Source: Parablautia intestinalis
Lineage (GTDB): Bacteria > Bacillota > Clostridia > Lachnospirales > Lachnospiraceae
Assembly (NCBI GenBank): GCA_003612395.1
Contig: RAYQ01000006.1
Location: 124,001 to 188,000 of the forward strand
DNA length: 64,000 bases
Direction of reading: 5' to 3'
Part shown: positions 51,711-59,353 of the stretch, one piece after another
How positions within the stretch are numbered: position 1 is the stretch's first letter
Layout: every line of letters begins with the position of its first letter
The notes under the pieces: generated by a model
The model's database searches: none
The model's input: only the letters and a program-made list of their open reading frames with translations
Told to the model about the DNA's origin: nothing
Made by a program: the position numbers and the translations under genes

Positions 51711-52466
51711 ATGTACGGTTTGTATTGGAAAAAAATATATGACCTGGGATGGGTGAAGCAGATTGAAAAATACTATCCCGGTAATTATGGGGCCCCAGGA
51801 GTAAAGAGGGGGCCGAAACAGAAGAGGACACCTGAGGACATAGAAAGGCAGAACCAAAGGAACCGGGAGAAGAAAGTGCAGAGGATCATCCTTGCCAACT
51901 TCCATGAGGGTGATTGGCATTTGATCCTGAGCTATAAGAAAGAGCTGAGGCCGGGATCTTTCAAAGAGGCAAAGAAGCAACTGAGAAAATTCTTGTCTGA
52001 TATGAGGAAGGCATTTAAGAAGGCAGGGATCCCATTCAAGTGGATAGCAGTCACGGAGAGAGGGAAGCAGGGAGCTTGTCATCACCACCTGATCATTGAG
52101 GATATAGCGGATCAGAATTTGAATACCAAAAAACTGGTGCTGAAGTTTTGGCAATATGGCTCAAAGAGCTTCCATCCGCTGTATGAGGATGGGGAGTTTG
52201 AGGATCTTGCTGAGTACATAGTGAAGAAAGAAACCAAGGAAGAGGAGGAGGGCTGCTCTTATTCCAGGAGCAGAAATCTGATCATACCTGAACCCAAAAA
52301 AGAGGTGATCCATAGCAGGAGGTGGAGGAAGGAACCGAAGCCGGAAAAAGGTTGGTACATTGTGAAGGATTCTGTGGTAAATGGTGAAAACCCGGTGACG
52401 GGGCTCCCATATCAACATTACACAATGAAAAAGATTGATCCAGGAGGTGATTCAGAGGATGCATGA
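51711..52466 (+). CDS. HUH-type replication initiator-like protein (REP/G2P-like)
   Basis: About 250 residues. The start is uncertain: ATG 51711 follows GGGGGTG closely; ATG 51702 and TTG 51720 are alternatives. Motif 1 HEGDWHLILSYKK, motif 2 GACHHHLIIED (HUH metal site) and motif 3 LAEYIVKKETKEEEE (candidate nicking Tyr with a following Lys) appear in the order of rolling-circle Rep proteins. Such proteins nick one DNA strand and stay covalently attached. Several tailed phages of Clostridia carry this type; its use in their replication is unproven. Confidence 0.72.
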   Translation: MYGLYWKKIYDLGWVKQIEKYYPGNYGAPGVKRGPKQKRTPEDIERQNQRNREKKVQRIILANFHEGDWHLILSYKKELRPGSFKEAKKQLRKFLSDMRKAFKKAGIPFKWIAVTERGKQGACHHHLIIEDIADQNLNTKKLVLKFWQYGSKSFHPLYEDGEFEDLAEYIVKKETKEEEEGCSYSRSRNLIIPEPKKEVIHSRRWRKEPKPEKGWYIVKDSVVNGENPVTGLPYQHYTMKKIDPGGDSEDA

Positions 52467-52911
52467 GGTGAGCATATTCATTGAGAGCACATGGAGAGGC
52501 CCGGCCAGGAGGGATGGGGTGGCCATGTGGTTGGTGGAGTGCAAACGGGGTGATCGCCTGGATACCCGGCAGGGCTTTGTGCATGTGAAAGAGGGTACAG
52601 AAACCCAGGGGAGCCTTATGGCCATGATAAACGCTTTTCACATTCTGAAAAAACCATGCAGAGCCCTGGTATTTACCAAGTGCAGCCACATTTTGATCTC
52701 CATGCAGCAGGAGTGGCCAAAGGAGTGGCAGGAGAGCGGGTGGATCAATGCAAAAGGGAAGCCGGTGAAAAATGCTGAGCTGTGGAAAATGCTGATCGAG
52801 AAGGGGAAGAGGCACACCTACACCCTGAAGGACGATCACCACGAATATGAGAACATAATGCAATCAGACCTCAGGAAGGAGTTGGAGAGTTGGAAGAATA
52901 CAGAACCATGA
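52459..52911 (+). CDS. RNase H-fold protein lacking catalytic acidic residues
   Basis: 150 residues from ATG 52459, with AGGAGGTGA at 9 nt; it overlaps the Rep-like gene by 8 bp. The order of segments follows RNase HI: strand 1 VSIFIEST (normally ..FTDGS), helix segment TQGSLMAMINAFHIL (normally N-R-x-E-L), strand VFTKCSHILIS (normally YTDSQYV) and WQESGWINAKGKPVKNAELW, a hallmark RNase H stretch. All three acidic positions differ (Asp to Glu, Glu to Ser, Asp to Lys), so RNA cleavage is unlikely. Confidence 0.7.
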   Translation: MHEVSIFIESTWRGPARRDGVAMWLVECKRGDRLDTRQGFVHVKEGTETQGSLMAMINAFHILKKPCRALVFTKCSHILISMQQEWPKEWQESGWINAKGKPVKNAELWKMLIEKGKRHTYTLKDDHHEYENIMQSDLRKELESWKNTEP

Positions 52912-53150
52912 GAGAAACAATCAGGAAGGCAATGCAGGAGAATGTGAAGGGAACCAGGGAAGAGGTTGAGAAGGCGGTGGAGGCAGTAACAGATGCGGTG
53001 ATGGATGCCATTGCTGACAATTACCGGAGTATTACAGAGGTGCATTCAATAGTGGAATGTGTGCGGGCCGGTATCAGGGTACAAATTGCCTATGCCGATC
53101 CGGAAGAATTAGATTTTATGGATCCATACACGGTTAGGCCGTGTTGGTAG
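52890..53150 (+). CDS. Small helical phage protein (86 aa)
   Basis: TTG 52890 has AGGAG..GGAGAG upstream; ATG 52908 overlapping the previous stop (ATGA) is an alternative. Amphipathic helix KGTREEVEKAVEAVTDAVMD, then IRVQIAYADPEELDFMDPY. Unrecognised. Confidence 0.65.
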   Translation: MEEYRTMRETIRKAMQENVKGTREEVEKAVEAVTDAVMDAIADNYRSITEVHSIVECVRAGIRVQIAYADPEELDFMDPYTVRPCW

Positions 53151-53165
53151 GAAGGAGGAAAGAAA

Positions 53166-53681
53166 TTGACAGAGAAAAACATGAGAGAGATGGGGCAGGC
53201 GGCTGAGGAGCTCCTGAAGCTGAGAGGGCCAAAGTACAATATGAGCGCCCATGAGGCAGAGGTGAAGCTCAGGGAACTGGAAAAAGAGGAGAGCATGGAA
53301 AGGGTTTATGTGTGCTCACAATATGGCAGCAGGGGAGAGAAGGCCACAAATTTGGAGCTTGCAAAATTCTTTTGCATGATGGTGATCGAGGAGGGGAAGA
53401 TCCCGATCTGCCCTCATTTGTTTTATTCCCAAGTGCTCAACGATGATGTGAAGTCACAAAGGGCAGCAGGCATGAGGATCGGGTTGGAGCTCCTGAGGGA
53501 TTGCATGGAGCTGAGGATTTTCACAAACATTTCTGAAGGAATGAAGGGAGAGATCCTGAAAGCCAGGGAGTGGGGGATCCCCATAACCATAGCAAATATG
53601 GCGGTGATTTATTCAGAAGATCAGGCGCTATATGAGGAGCAGGAGATTGTGAAGGAACTCAGGGAGGTGCTCAATGGCTAA
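53166..53681 (+). CDS. DUF4406/DUF7768-like nucleoside-deoxyribosyltransferase-fold protein
   Basis: 171 residues, TTG 53166 with GGAGG upstream. The central segment VYVCSQYGSRGEKATNLELA, FFCMMVIEEGKIPICPHLFY followed by SQVLNDD fits the YtoQ/DUF4406-like Rossmann fold related to nucleoside 2-deoxyribosyltransferases, common in phage early regions. Catalysis is not shown. It overlaps the next gene by 8 bp. Confidence 0.7.
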   Translation: MTEKNMREMGQAAEELLKLRGPKYNMSAHEAEVKLRELEKEESMERVYVCSQYGSRGEKATNLELAKFFCMMVIEEGKIPICPHLFYSQVLNDDVKSQRAAGMRIGLELLRDCMELRIFTNISEGMKGEILKAREWGIPITIANMAVIYSEDQALYEEQEIVKELREVLNG

Positions 53682-54096
53682 AAGTATCATTCAGGACACC
53701 CGGATCAGGGAGTGCTATCTGTGCAGGGAGGAAGCTGAGAAGCGTGGATATTATGGAGAGCTGAAGCATACCGGCCTGCATAAGCACCATTTTATATATG
53801 GCCGGTTCGGTGCCTTCAGGAAGAAAGCAGAGCACTATGGGCTGTGGGGCTACATGTGCGCTGAGCGGCACCATGAGAACGGGCCGGAGGCTCCACACAA
53901 TAATGCAGAGGTGGATCGGAGGCTGAAGCAGATTGCACAAAGAGCCTTTGAAGCAAAGTATGGGCATGAGAAGTGGATGCAGGAATTTGGAAAAAGCTAT
54001 TTAGAGGAGGAAGAGGATGCAGCAGGAGAAGCTCATGGAGAGCATGAGGCAAGTGGATTTTTAGGATCTGAGGTTCCCACTGATAGCGGTGTATAA
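53674..54096 (+). CDS. HNH-like zinc-binding phage protein
   Basis: 140 residues. ECYLCREEAEKRGYYGELK, then HTGLHKHHFIYGRFG and YMCAERHHENGPEAPH give a C-x2-C ... HH ... C-x3-HH pattern like HNH nucleases or related zinc proteins found in phage recombination modules. The C-terminal tail (EEEEDAAGEAHGEHEASG) is acidic. The true end may be shorter in function; another gene starts inside it. Confidence 0.65.
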   Translation: MAKSIIQDTRIRECYLCREEAEKRGYYGELKHTGLHKHHFIYGRFGAFRKKAEHYGLWGYMCAERHHENGPEAPHNNAEVDRRLKQIAQRAFEAKYGHEKWMQEFGKSYLEEEEDAAGEAHGEHEASGFLGSEVPTDSGV

Positions 54097-54289
54097 AAAG
54101 CCCAAAGATTACCCGGATGCCTATGTGGCCAGGGTGTGGGAAGGGGCCAGGAATCTGCCCACAAATACGCTCATTAAGAGGGAAACGCTTCAGGAGATAA
54201 GAAAAGATATAAAGGCAGCAGGCTTCACAATACGGCTTGAACCGGCAGAGGGTGAGGATCCGGTGATTGTGGAAACCTGGCTCAGATAG
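54017..54289 (+). pseudogene. Small phage gene apparently split by an in-frame TAG
   Basis: ATG 54017 has a strong GAGGAGGAAGAGG upstream and reads MQQEKLMESMRQVDF, then TAG 54062-54064, then continues in the same frame DLRFPLIAVYKKPKDYPDAY to 54289. The second part looks like a conserved phage protein whose normal start would be close to the LRFPLIAVY strand. Restart at GTG 54089 is possible but its RBS is poor. Alternatively the first 15 codons are chance and GTG 54089 is the real start (66 aa). Confidence 0.5.
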
Positions 54290-54304
54290 GAGGAGAGTGA
54301 AGGA

Positions 54305-54889
54305 ATGGCTGAAATAGATATTTTCTCCCCGGTGAAAAAGTATGATGTGATTTATGCGGATCCGCCGTGGAGATACCAGGATAAGAAATGCAATGGAGCA
54401 TGTGCTCTCCATTATGACACCATGAAAATTCAGGATATAAAGGATTTACCGGTGAAGGAGTTGGCGGCAAAGGATTGTGTTATTTTCATGTGGATCACAT
54501 ATCCAATGCTGAAGGAAGGCATTGAGCTCATGGAGGCATGGGGATTTAAGTATAAAACCATAGGCTTCCAGTGGATAAAGTTAAACAAGAGCGGAAAAGG
54601 GAAATTTTTTGGCCTGGGCCGGTGGACTAGAGGCAATACAGAGGCTTGCTTTATCGGAGTGAGAGGGAAGCCAAGCAGAAAGAGCAATAGTGTAAGCCAG
54701 ATTATTGAGGAATCAGTGAGGGCCCACTCTCAGAAGCCGGAAGTGGTACGGGATAAGATCCGGGAGCTTATGGGTGATGAATTGAATTACATAGAACTTT
54801 TTGCCCGGAAGCATTCTGAAGGTTGGGATTGTTGGGGGAATGAAGTTGGAAAATTGGACGGTGAGAAGAATGAGAGATCTGTTAGTTGA
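54305..54889 (+). CDS. MT-A70-family adenine DNA methyltransferase
   Basis: 194 residues, GGAGAG before ATG 54305. YDVIYADPPWRYQDKK contains the DPPW catalytic motif, followed by LHYDTMKIQDIKDLPVKELA, DCVIFMWITYP and the C-terminal RDKIRELMGDELNYIELFAR with ARKHSEGWDCWGNE. Methylates adenine N6, probably in phage DNA to resist restriction. No endonuclease adjoins. The next gene, a cytosine methyltransferase, starts 20 bp before its end. Confidence 0.92.
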   Translation: MAEIDIFSPVKKYDVIYADPPWRYQDKKCNGACALHYDTMKIQDIKDLPVKELAAKDCVIFMWITYPMLKEGIELMEAWGFKYKTIGFQWIKLNKSGKGKFFGLGRWTRGNTEACFIGVRGKPSRKSNSVSQIIEESVRAHSQKPEVVRDKIRELMGDELNYIELFARKHSEGWDCWGNEVGKLDGEKNERSVS

Positions 54890-56240
54890 TGCCTTTGCAG
54901 GCGGTGGCGGTGCAAGCGTTGGAATTGAGATGGCATTGGGCAGAACGGTGGATATAGCAATAAACCACGATCCGGAGGCGATCCGGATGCACACCGTAAA
55001 CCATCCGACTACCACACACCTGACAGAGGATATTTTCAAGGTAAATCTGCAAAAGTATGTAAATGGCCGGCATGTTTCTCTCATGTGGGCAAGCCCGGAT
55101 TGCACAAGCCATAGTAAGGCAAAGGGATCACAACCACGCAAAAAAGGGCTGAGGATTCTGCCATGGGCAGTATATAAACACGCAAAAGCGATCAGGCCGG
55201 ATGTGGTTATCATGGAGAACGTGGAAGAGATTCAGAAGTGGGGGCCACTAGATGACAATGGCCGCCCAATAAAGGAGCGGGAAGGTGAGGACTACCAAAA
55301 ATTTATAAATGCCATGAAGGGGTTGGGGTATGAGTTTGACAGCAGGGAACTGGTGGCGGCAGATTATGGAGCGCCTACAACCAGGCGGCGGTGGTATGCA
55401 ATTTTCAGGAGAGATGGCCGGGAAATAATATGGCCGGAGCCAACACATGACAAAGCGGCAGCAGGAGGCTTGAAGCCCTGGGAAGAATGCGGGAAATATA
55501 TTGATTGGTCGGATTTGGGAAAAAGCATATTTGACCGGAAAAAGCCGCTTGCAGAGGCCACAATGAAGCGGATTGCCAATGGTTTCCTGAAGTATGTGGT
55601 GAATAATCCGCATCCCTATGAAGTGAAAAACAGTGAAGCCTATGCTTTTCTGATTCAGTATCACGGGGAGCAGAAAGAAGGGGATGCAAGGGGGCAGACA
55701 CTCAAAGAGCCCATAAAAACCATTGACACAAGCAACCGGTATGGCCTGGTAACGGCCTTTGTAACAAAATTCTATAAATCAGGGATCGGGCAGGGGTGCA
55801 ATGAGCCGCTTCACACAATCACAACCTCACCGGGGCATTTTGGCCTGATAACTGCATTTCTGATCAAATATTATGGGGCCGGGTGTGGGCAGACGTTGAG
55901 CAGCCCATTGGGAACAATTACAACAAAGGATCGTTTTGGCCTGGTGAGCGCCATTGTGGAGCTGAATGGTGAGAAGTATGTTCTGAATGATATATTTTTG
56001 AGAATGCTGAAGCCGGAGGAGCTGAAGATCATGCAGGGTTTTCCACCTGATTACATAATTGACCGTGATATAAATTTCAAGCAGTATCCGGTAAAGGAGC
56101 AGGTGGCAAGAATTGGTAATAGCGTGGTGCCAATTATGGCTCAGAAATTGGTGGAAGCAAACTGTGGATACTTGAAAGTAGGAGAGCGGATGCCACACAT
56201 GAGGATCGATTGTAGCGAAGCTCAGATCAAATTTGCATAG
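54870..56240 (+). CDS. DNA (cytosine-5) methyltransferase
   Basis: 456 residues from ATG 54870 (GGTGAG upstream). Motif I LLVDAFAGGGGASVGIEMAL, motif IV as SPDCTSHSKAKG (the catalytic Cys in PDC rather than the usual PPC), motif VI MENVEEIQ, motif VIII TTRRRWYAIFRRDG and motif X RIGNSVVPIMAQKL near the C-terminus. The target-recognition region lies between about 230 and 380. Orphan phage methyltransferase paired with the adenine enzyme upstream; probably anti-restriction. Confidence 0.92.
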   Translation: MRDLLVDAFAGGGGASVGIEMALGRTVDIAINHDPEAIRMHTVNHPTTTHLTEDIFKVNLQKYVNGRHVSLMWASPDCTSHSKAKGSQPRKKGLRILPWAVYKHAKAIRPDVVIMENVEEIQKWGPLDDNGRPIKEREGEDYQKFINAMKGLGYEFDSRELVAADYGAPTTRRRWYAIFRRDGREIIWPEPTHDKAAAGGLKPWEECGKYIDWSDLGKSIFDRKKPLAEATMKRIANGFLKYVVNNPHPYEVKNSEAYAFLIQYHGEQKEGDARGQTLKEPIKTIDTSNRYGLVTAFVTKFYKSGIGQGCNEPLHTITTSPGHFGLITAFLIKYYGAGCGQTLSSPLGTITTKDRFGLVSAIVELNGEKYVLNDIFLRMLKPEELKIMQGFPPDYIIDRDINFKQYPVKEQVARIGNSVVPIMAQKLVEANCGYLKVGERMPHMRIDCSEAQIKFA

Positions 56241-56252
56241 GAGGGTAGTGGG

Positions 56253-56522
56253 ATGGCAAAGAAGAAAAAGGCGGTTGAGGTAAACCGGAAAGAATTTGAC
56301 CGGATCCGGAAAATGGATCACAGCACCATGGAGAGCCATATTGCCGGATATTATGAGCGGGGATATACAGCAGGATATGAGGCCGGGCGGCAGCAGGCGG
56401 CCCCTTCCTTCAATCTCCCCAAGGCACTGGAAGAAATACGGAAAATAAAAGGGATTGGAGAGGTAAAGGTGAAGGTGAAGGCGATCCATGTTGCACTTGT
56501 GACAGCAGGGGCAAAGGTATGA
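56253..56522 (+). CDS. Hypothetical phage protein (89 aa)
   Basis: ATG 56253 with GGAGGG upstream. Basic N-terminus MAKKKKAVEVNRKEFDRIRK, a Tyr/Gly-rich middle (YYERGYTAGYEAGRQQ) and a C-terminal strand GIGEVKVKVKAIHVALVTAG. Unrecognised. Ends in an ATGA-type overlap with a frame leading to the next gene. Confidence 0.65.
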   Translation: MAKKKKAVEVNRKEFDRIRKMDHSTMESHIAGYYERGYTAGYEAGRQQAAPSFNLPKALEEIRKIKGIGEVKVKVKAIHVALVTAGAKV

Positions 56523-56605
56523 GGGAGCAGAGAAAACCCTGGAAGAATTACAGAAGGCAGCAGGCGGCCAATAGCCTGAGAAAATATAAGGAGGATAAGA
56601 AACGC

Positions 56606-57229
56606 ATGGAAATCACAAGGAAAAGAACAGAGGAAACAAATTGGGGCCAGGTGAAGGAACTGGTGGCAGCAGGCTCTTTGAAAGTAGGGGATGAAATCTC
56701 TGATAATCTGCTCACCGGGCAGAAAATGGTGTATGTGGTGGCAGATATTACAGAGGAAGAGGTGAAATTTGTAAGCAAGGATCTCCTGGCTGAGCGTGTG
56801 GTGTGGAATGAGAACGGGAGAAGCACCGGAGGCTTTAAAGAATCGGATTTGTGCCGGTATCTGAATGAGGAGGTATGGGCCATCCTGCCTGAGGAGCTGA
56901 AGGCGGTGATCAGTGAGAGGGAGTGCCTTCAGATTGTGGAAGGGAAAGAGGAGCGCTTCATGCTGAAGCTGTGGCTCCCGTCTGAATTTGAGGTATTTGG
57001 CGATAGTTGGGACTCTGAAGTGGAGGAAGGGCAGCAGTTTGAGCTCTTCAAGGATCCCAGGAACCGGGTGAAATTTGACCAGGACGGAGAGAGGGCCACC
57101 TGGTGGCTGCTGTCTGTGTGTGCGGGCTATTCTACCATTGCCTGCTCTGTCGGCAGCAATGGCATTGCCTACAGCTACAGTTGCTCCAACGCTCTCCTGG
57201 TGCCCGTCTGCTTCAGTATCAAAAAATAA
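56606..57229 (+). CDS. DUF6273-like phage protein
   Basis: 207 residues from ATG 56606, AAGGAGG at 11 nt; the frame is open to ATG 56519, which would add 29 basic residues. KVGDEISDNLLTGQKMVYVV, GGFKESDLCRYLNEEVWAIL and the C-terminal WWLLSVCAGYSTIACSVGSN match the DUF6273 pattern (W-W-L-R-S and repeated S/N-Y/G). The fold is thought to be related to C-type-lectin-like sulfatase-modifying domains. Role unknown; no reverse transcriptase is nearby. Confidence 0.75.
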   Translation: MEITRKRTEETNWGQVKELVAAGSLKVGDEISDNLLTGQKMVYVVADITEEEVKFVSKDLLAERVVWNENGRSTGGFKESDLCRYLNEEVWAILPEELKAVISERECLQIVEGKEERFMLKLWLPSEFEVFGDSWDSEVEEGQQFELFKDPRNRVKFDQDGERATWWLLSVCAGYSTIACSVGSNGIAYSYSCSNALLVPVCFSIKK

Positions 57230-57305
57230 TCAATATCAATCCCGCCGCCTTTGCGGCGGTGGGGTTATAAGGGGATAAGCAAGCAAATTTTAAGGAGGAA
57301 TAAAA

Positions 57306-57518
57306 TTGGGAAAATATAAAAATCCGGTGCCGGTAGTTTTGGATGATTATGTGTCTAAAACGGTAAGAATAGAATTTTCATTTGAGCAGTATGTGACAAA
57401 AGGGGAGGCAGCGCAAGGGATCAATGATCTGCTGAGAGAAACTAATGGGAAAATACCAATGGAGTGGATCAAACTGGTAAACCCGACTTTAACAGTTGAT
57501 AAGAAAGAAATAGATTGA
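57306..57518 (+). CDS. Small phage protein (70 aa)
   Basis: TTG 57306 with GGAGGAAT upstream. Reads MGKYKNPVPVVLDDYVSKTV, RIEFSFEQYVTKGEAAQGIN. Unrecognised. Preceded by a GC-rich hairpin CCGCCGC/GCGGCGG at about 57242-57259 that lacks a T run. Confidence 0.6.
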   Translation: MGKYKNPVPVVLDDYVSKTVRIEFSFEQYVTKGEAAQGINDLLRETNGKIPMEWIKLVNPTLTVDKKEID

Positions 57519-57521
57519 GAG

Positions 57522-57761
57522 GTGCGAACAACGGAGCAGGACAAAAGGACAAGGTATAAAGGGATATGCCCGGAGTGCGGGAGGGAGCTGTGGATCTGCA
57601 AAAGTATATTCATGGAAATGGGGATCAACCAGGGGGCCGGGCGCTGCTTGCAATGCAAAACTTTCCTGAGTATCCAGTTTAATGAGGAGAAGCAGGAGAT
57701 GGAGCTCACAAAATTTGAAGGGGGCAGCAGTAATGAAAGCATTGGAGGGGATTTGCAATGA
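57522..57761 (+). CDS. Small zinc-ribbon-like phage protein
   Basis: 79 residues from GTG 57522, 3 bp after the previous stop. KGICPECGRELWICKS and GAGRCLQCKTFLSIQF form a C-x2-C ... C-x2-C zinc ribbon. Probable nucleic-acid binding. The start codon is uncertain. Confidence 0.6.
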   Translation: MRTTEQDKRTRYKGICPECGRELWICKSIFMEMGINQGAGRCLQCKTFLSIQFNEEKQEMELTKFEGGSSNESIGGDLQ

Positions 57762-58062
57762 AAAGTTACCCGATCCAAGTCCGGGAGAGCCGATCCTGGG
57801 AGAGAAATGCAAGAAGGCAGAGAAGGACGCAAGCGGGAAATGCAAAGGCTTTTTCATTAAGGGGAGCCGGGAGCCCTTCTTTGCGTGCAGTATATGTGAA
57901 GAAAAAGCGGAGGATCCGGAGGAGGTTGAGAGCGGCCAGGAGGGCAGCAGTAATATTTGCGGCCATTCTGATTGCGGCGGCCATAATATGCAAAATAATG
58001 GCGGCAGAGGAGCCGGTGGAAGAGATTCAGCAGGAAACGGAGGCCGGAGAGCTCCCGCATAA
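57733..58062 (+). CDS. Cys-rich small phage protein overlapping the hydrolase gene
   Basis: ATG 57733 has GGGGG at 8 nt. MKALEGICNEKLPDPSPGEP, ILGEKCKKAEKDASGKCKGF, FACSICEEKAEDPEE: cysteine pairs suggest metal binding. The last 45 residues (Gly/Asn-rich) lie in a frame overlapped by the cell wall hydrolase gene and may be a non-functional extension. The overlap is 182 bp. Confidence 0.5.
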   Translation: MKALEGICNEKLPDPSPGEPILGEKCKKAEKDASGKCKGFFIKGSREPFFACSICEEKAEDPEEVESGQEGSSNICGHSDCGGHNMQNNGGRGAGGRDSAGNGGRRAPA

Positions 58063-58486
58063 GGCCACGGAGCCCGAAAGAGTGCAGCAGGAGCCTATTC
58101 AGGAAACACAATCAGGATCCGGCAATTCCCGCAATGAGTACCTTTTGGCCCGCCTTGCAATGGCTGAAGCAGAGGGTGAGAGCATAGAAGGGAAGGCAAT
58201 GGTGATCCGGGTGGTGCTGAATAGAGAAGAAAGCAGCGCCTTCCCGGATACCATAGAGGAGGTAATTTTTGAGGATGGGCAGTTTACACCGGTAGAAAAT
58301 GGCCGGTTTAACCGGGTGGAGCCTAATGCAGAGTGTTGGGCCGCCCTGGATATGGTGCTCATTGACGGGTGGGATGAAAGTGAAGGGGCCCTATATTTTG
58401 AAGCTGTATACAATGGGGAGAACACCTGGCACTCTGAAAATTTGGAATACATAAAGACGGTAGGCAATCACAATTTTTACAGATAG
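57881..58486 (+). CDS. Membrane-anchored SleB-like cell wall hydrolase
   Basis: 201 residues from TTG 57881, which has GGGAG at 7 nt; the longer frame upstream has unnatural Arg-rich sequence. Basic N-terminus followed by one membrane helix (AAVIFAAILIAAAIICKI), an acidic linker, then a Hydrolase_2/SleB domain: YLLARLAMAEAEGESIEGKA (catalytic Glu), MVIRVVLNREESSAFPDTIE, EVIFEDGQFTPVENGRFNRV, AVYNGENTWHSENLEYIKTV. Likely acts on peptidoglycan outside the membrane. An early-region site is unusual for a lysis gene. Confidence 0.75.
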   Translation: MRAVYVKKKRRIRRRLRAARRAAVIFAAILIAAAIICKIMAAEEPVEEIQQETEAGELPHKATEPERVQQEPIQETQSGSGNSRNEYLLARLAMAEAEGESIEGKAMVIRVVLNREESSAFPDTIEEVIFEDGQFTPVENGRFNRVEPNAECWAALDMVLIDGWDESEGALYFEAVYNGENTWHSENLEYIKTVGNHNFYR

Positions 58487-58494
58487 GAGGCAGA

Positions 58495-58965
58495 ATGGGG
58501 CATAAATTCAGAATATGGCAGGATGGGAAAATGCTCATGCCGGAGAACGTAACAGAGAATACTTTCCGTTATCTGCTGAATCGGGATGGGGTAGTGTTCG
58601 GAATTGATCTGAAGGATATGAGATGGGAGGGCATGATCCGAATGGGGCCCGGCTGTATCATGTTTCAAATTGGCCGGAAGGATATGGAAGGCCAGGAGAT
58701 TTATGAGGGCGATGTGGTACGGGTGCGGGATTGGGAGGATGGCAGGCGGTGGCTCACCGGCACTGTGGAATATAACGAGGAGGAATGTGGGTATTTAATC
58801 AATTTTGACACCGGCGATCCTGAGCATGGAGGCCTAAGCATTTCCTTCAGCGCCTCTCCTGATTGCAAGGTATTGGGCCATAGGTTTGAGGAGAAAATGC
58901 AAAAGCTCCTGAAGGAGCAGAGGGAGCGCTTCATGGATCCAAGAAGGGAGGCGGCTATTGAATAG
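58495..58965 (+). CDS. YopX-family phage protein
   Basis: 156 residues, AGGAGG before ATG 58495. KFRIWQDGKMLMPE at the start and the core IGRKDMEGQEIYEGDVVRVR with GTVEYNEEECGY are the YopX signature. These proteins are common in Firmicute phages and have no known function. Overlaps the next frame by 8 bp. Confidence 0.88.
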   Translation: MGHKFRIWQDGKMLMPENVTENTFRYLLNRDGVVFGIDLKDMRWEGMIRMGPGCIMFQIGRKDMEGQEIYEGDVVRVRDWEDGRRWLTGTVEYNEEECGYLINFDTGDPEHGGLSISFSASPDCKVLGHRFEEKMQKLLKEQRERFMDPRREAAIE

Positions 58966-59332
58966 GCGGCAGAAAAGAAAGCAATTCAAGAAAATATATG
59001 GAATGAACCCGGAGCAGTATGAGGCATGGTGGGCAGAGCGCTGGCCTGAGCTGCTCCATGAGCGCCTCAGAGAGGCACAGAGGGCAGCAGGCGAAGGGCT
59101 GAAGGAAATGGCCCGCCAAGTCCATGAGGCGGCTTTAAATGCGGCAGCAGGCATGGAAGAACTGAGAAGAGAGATCATAAAGGCGGCAGAGCTTATGAGA
59201 GGAGGGGAGCAAAATGGAAATCATGTGGACGATTCTAAAAATGATAGGGGCCGGGTGCCTGATCGTATTGGCGGCCCTGGTGCTTATGATTCTGATAGCG
59301 CTATTCATAGCGGTGGCCAAGGCATTGACTGA
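58958..59332 (+). CDS. Helical phage protein
   Basis: TTG 58958 overlaps the yopX-like stop. Residues 1-88 (MNRRQKRKQFKKIYGMNPEQ, YEAWWAERWPELLHERLREA, AELMRGGEQNG) are helical and basic. From about residue 88 the frame is covered by the 42-residue membrane gene at 59214, and the tail (NHVDDSKNDRGRVPDRIGG) is probably not conserved. Unrecognised. Confidence 0.55.
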   Translation: MNRRQKRKQFKKIYGMNPEQYEAWWAERWPELLHERLREAQRAAGEGLKEMARQVHEAALNAAAGMEELRREIIKAAELMRGGEQNGNHVDDSKNDRGRVPDRIGGPGAYDSDSAIHSGGQGID

Positions 59333-59342
59333 GAAGAAATAG
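59214..59342 (+). CDS. 42-residue single-pass membrane peptide
   Basis: ATG 59214 with GGAGGGGAG upstream, stop TAG 59340-59342. MEIMWTILKMIGAG then a hydrophobic helix LIVLAALVLMILIALFIAVA and KALTEKK. A typical small phage membrane protein, nested in the end of the preceding gene in another frame. Role unknown. Confidence 0.65.
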   Translation: MEIMWTILKMIGAGCLIVLAALVLMILIALFIAVAKALTEKK

Positions 59343-59353
59343 GAGGGAAGAAA

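Noticed and set aside
12448..54064. Amber (TAG) recoding in the organism or phage
   Set aside because: Many intact host and phage genes end in TAG, and no suppressor tRNA is seen, so two interrupted frames are better explained as mutations or alternative starts.
56606..57229. Possible target protein of a diversity-generating retroelement (DUF6273 has a lectin-like fold)
   Set aside because: No reverse transcriptase, no template repeat and no adenine-biased variable repeat was seen in the window.
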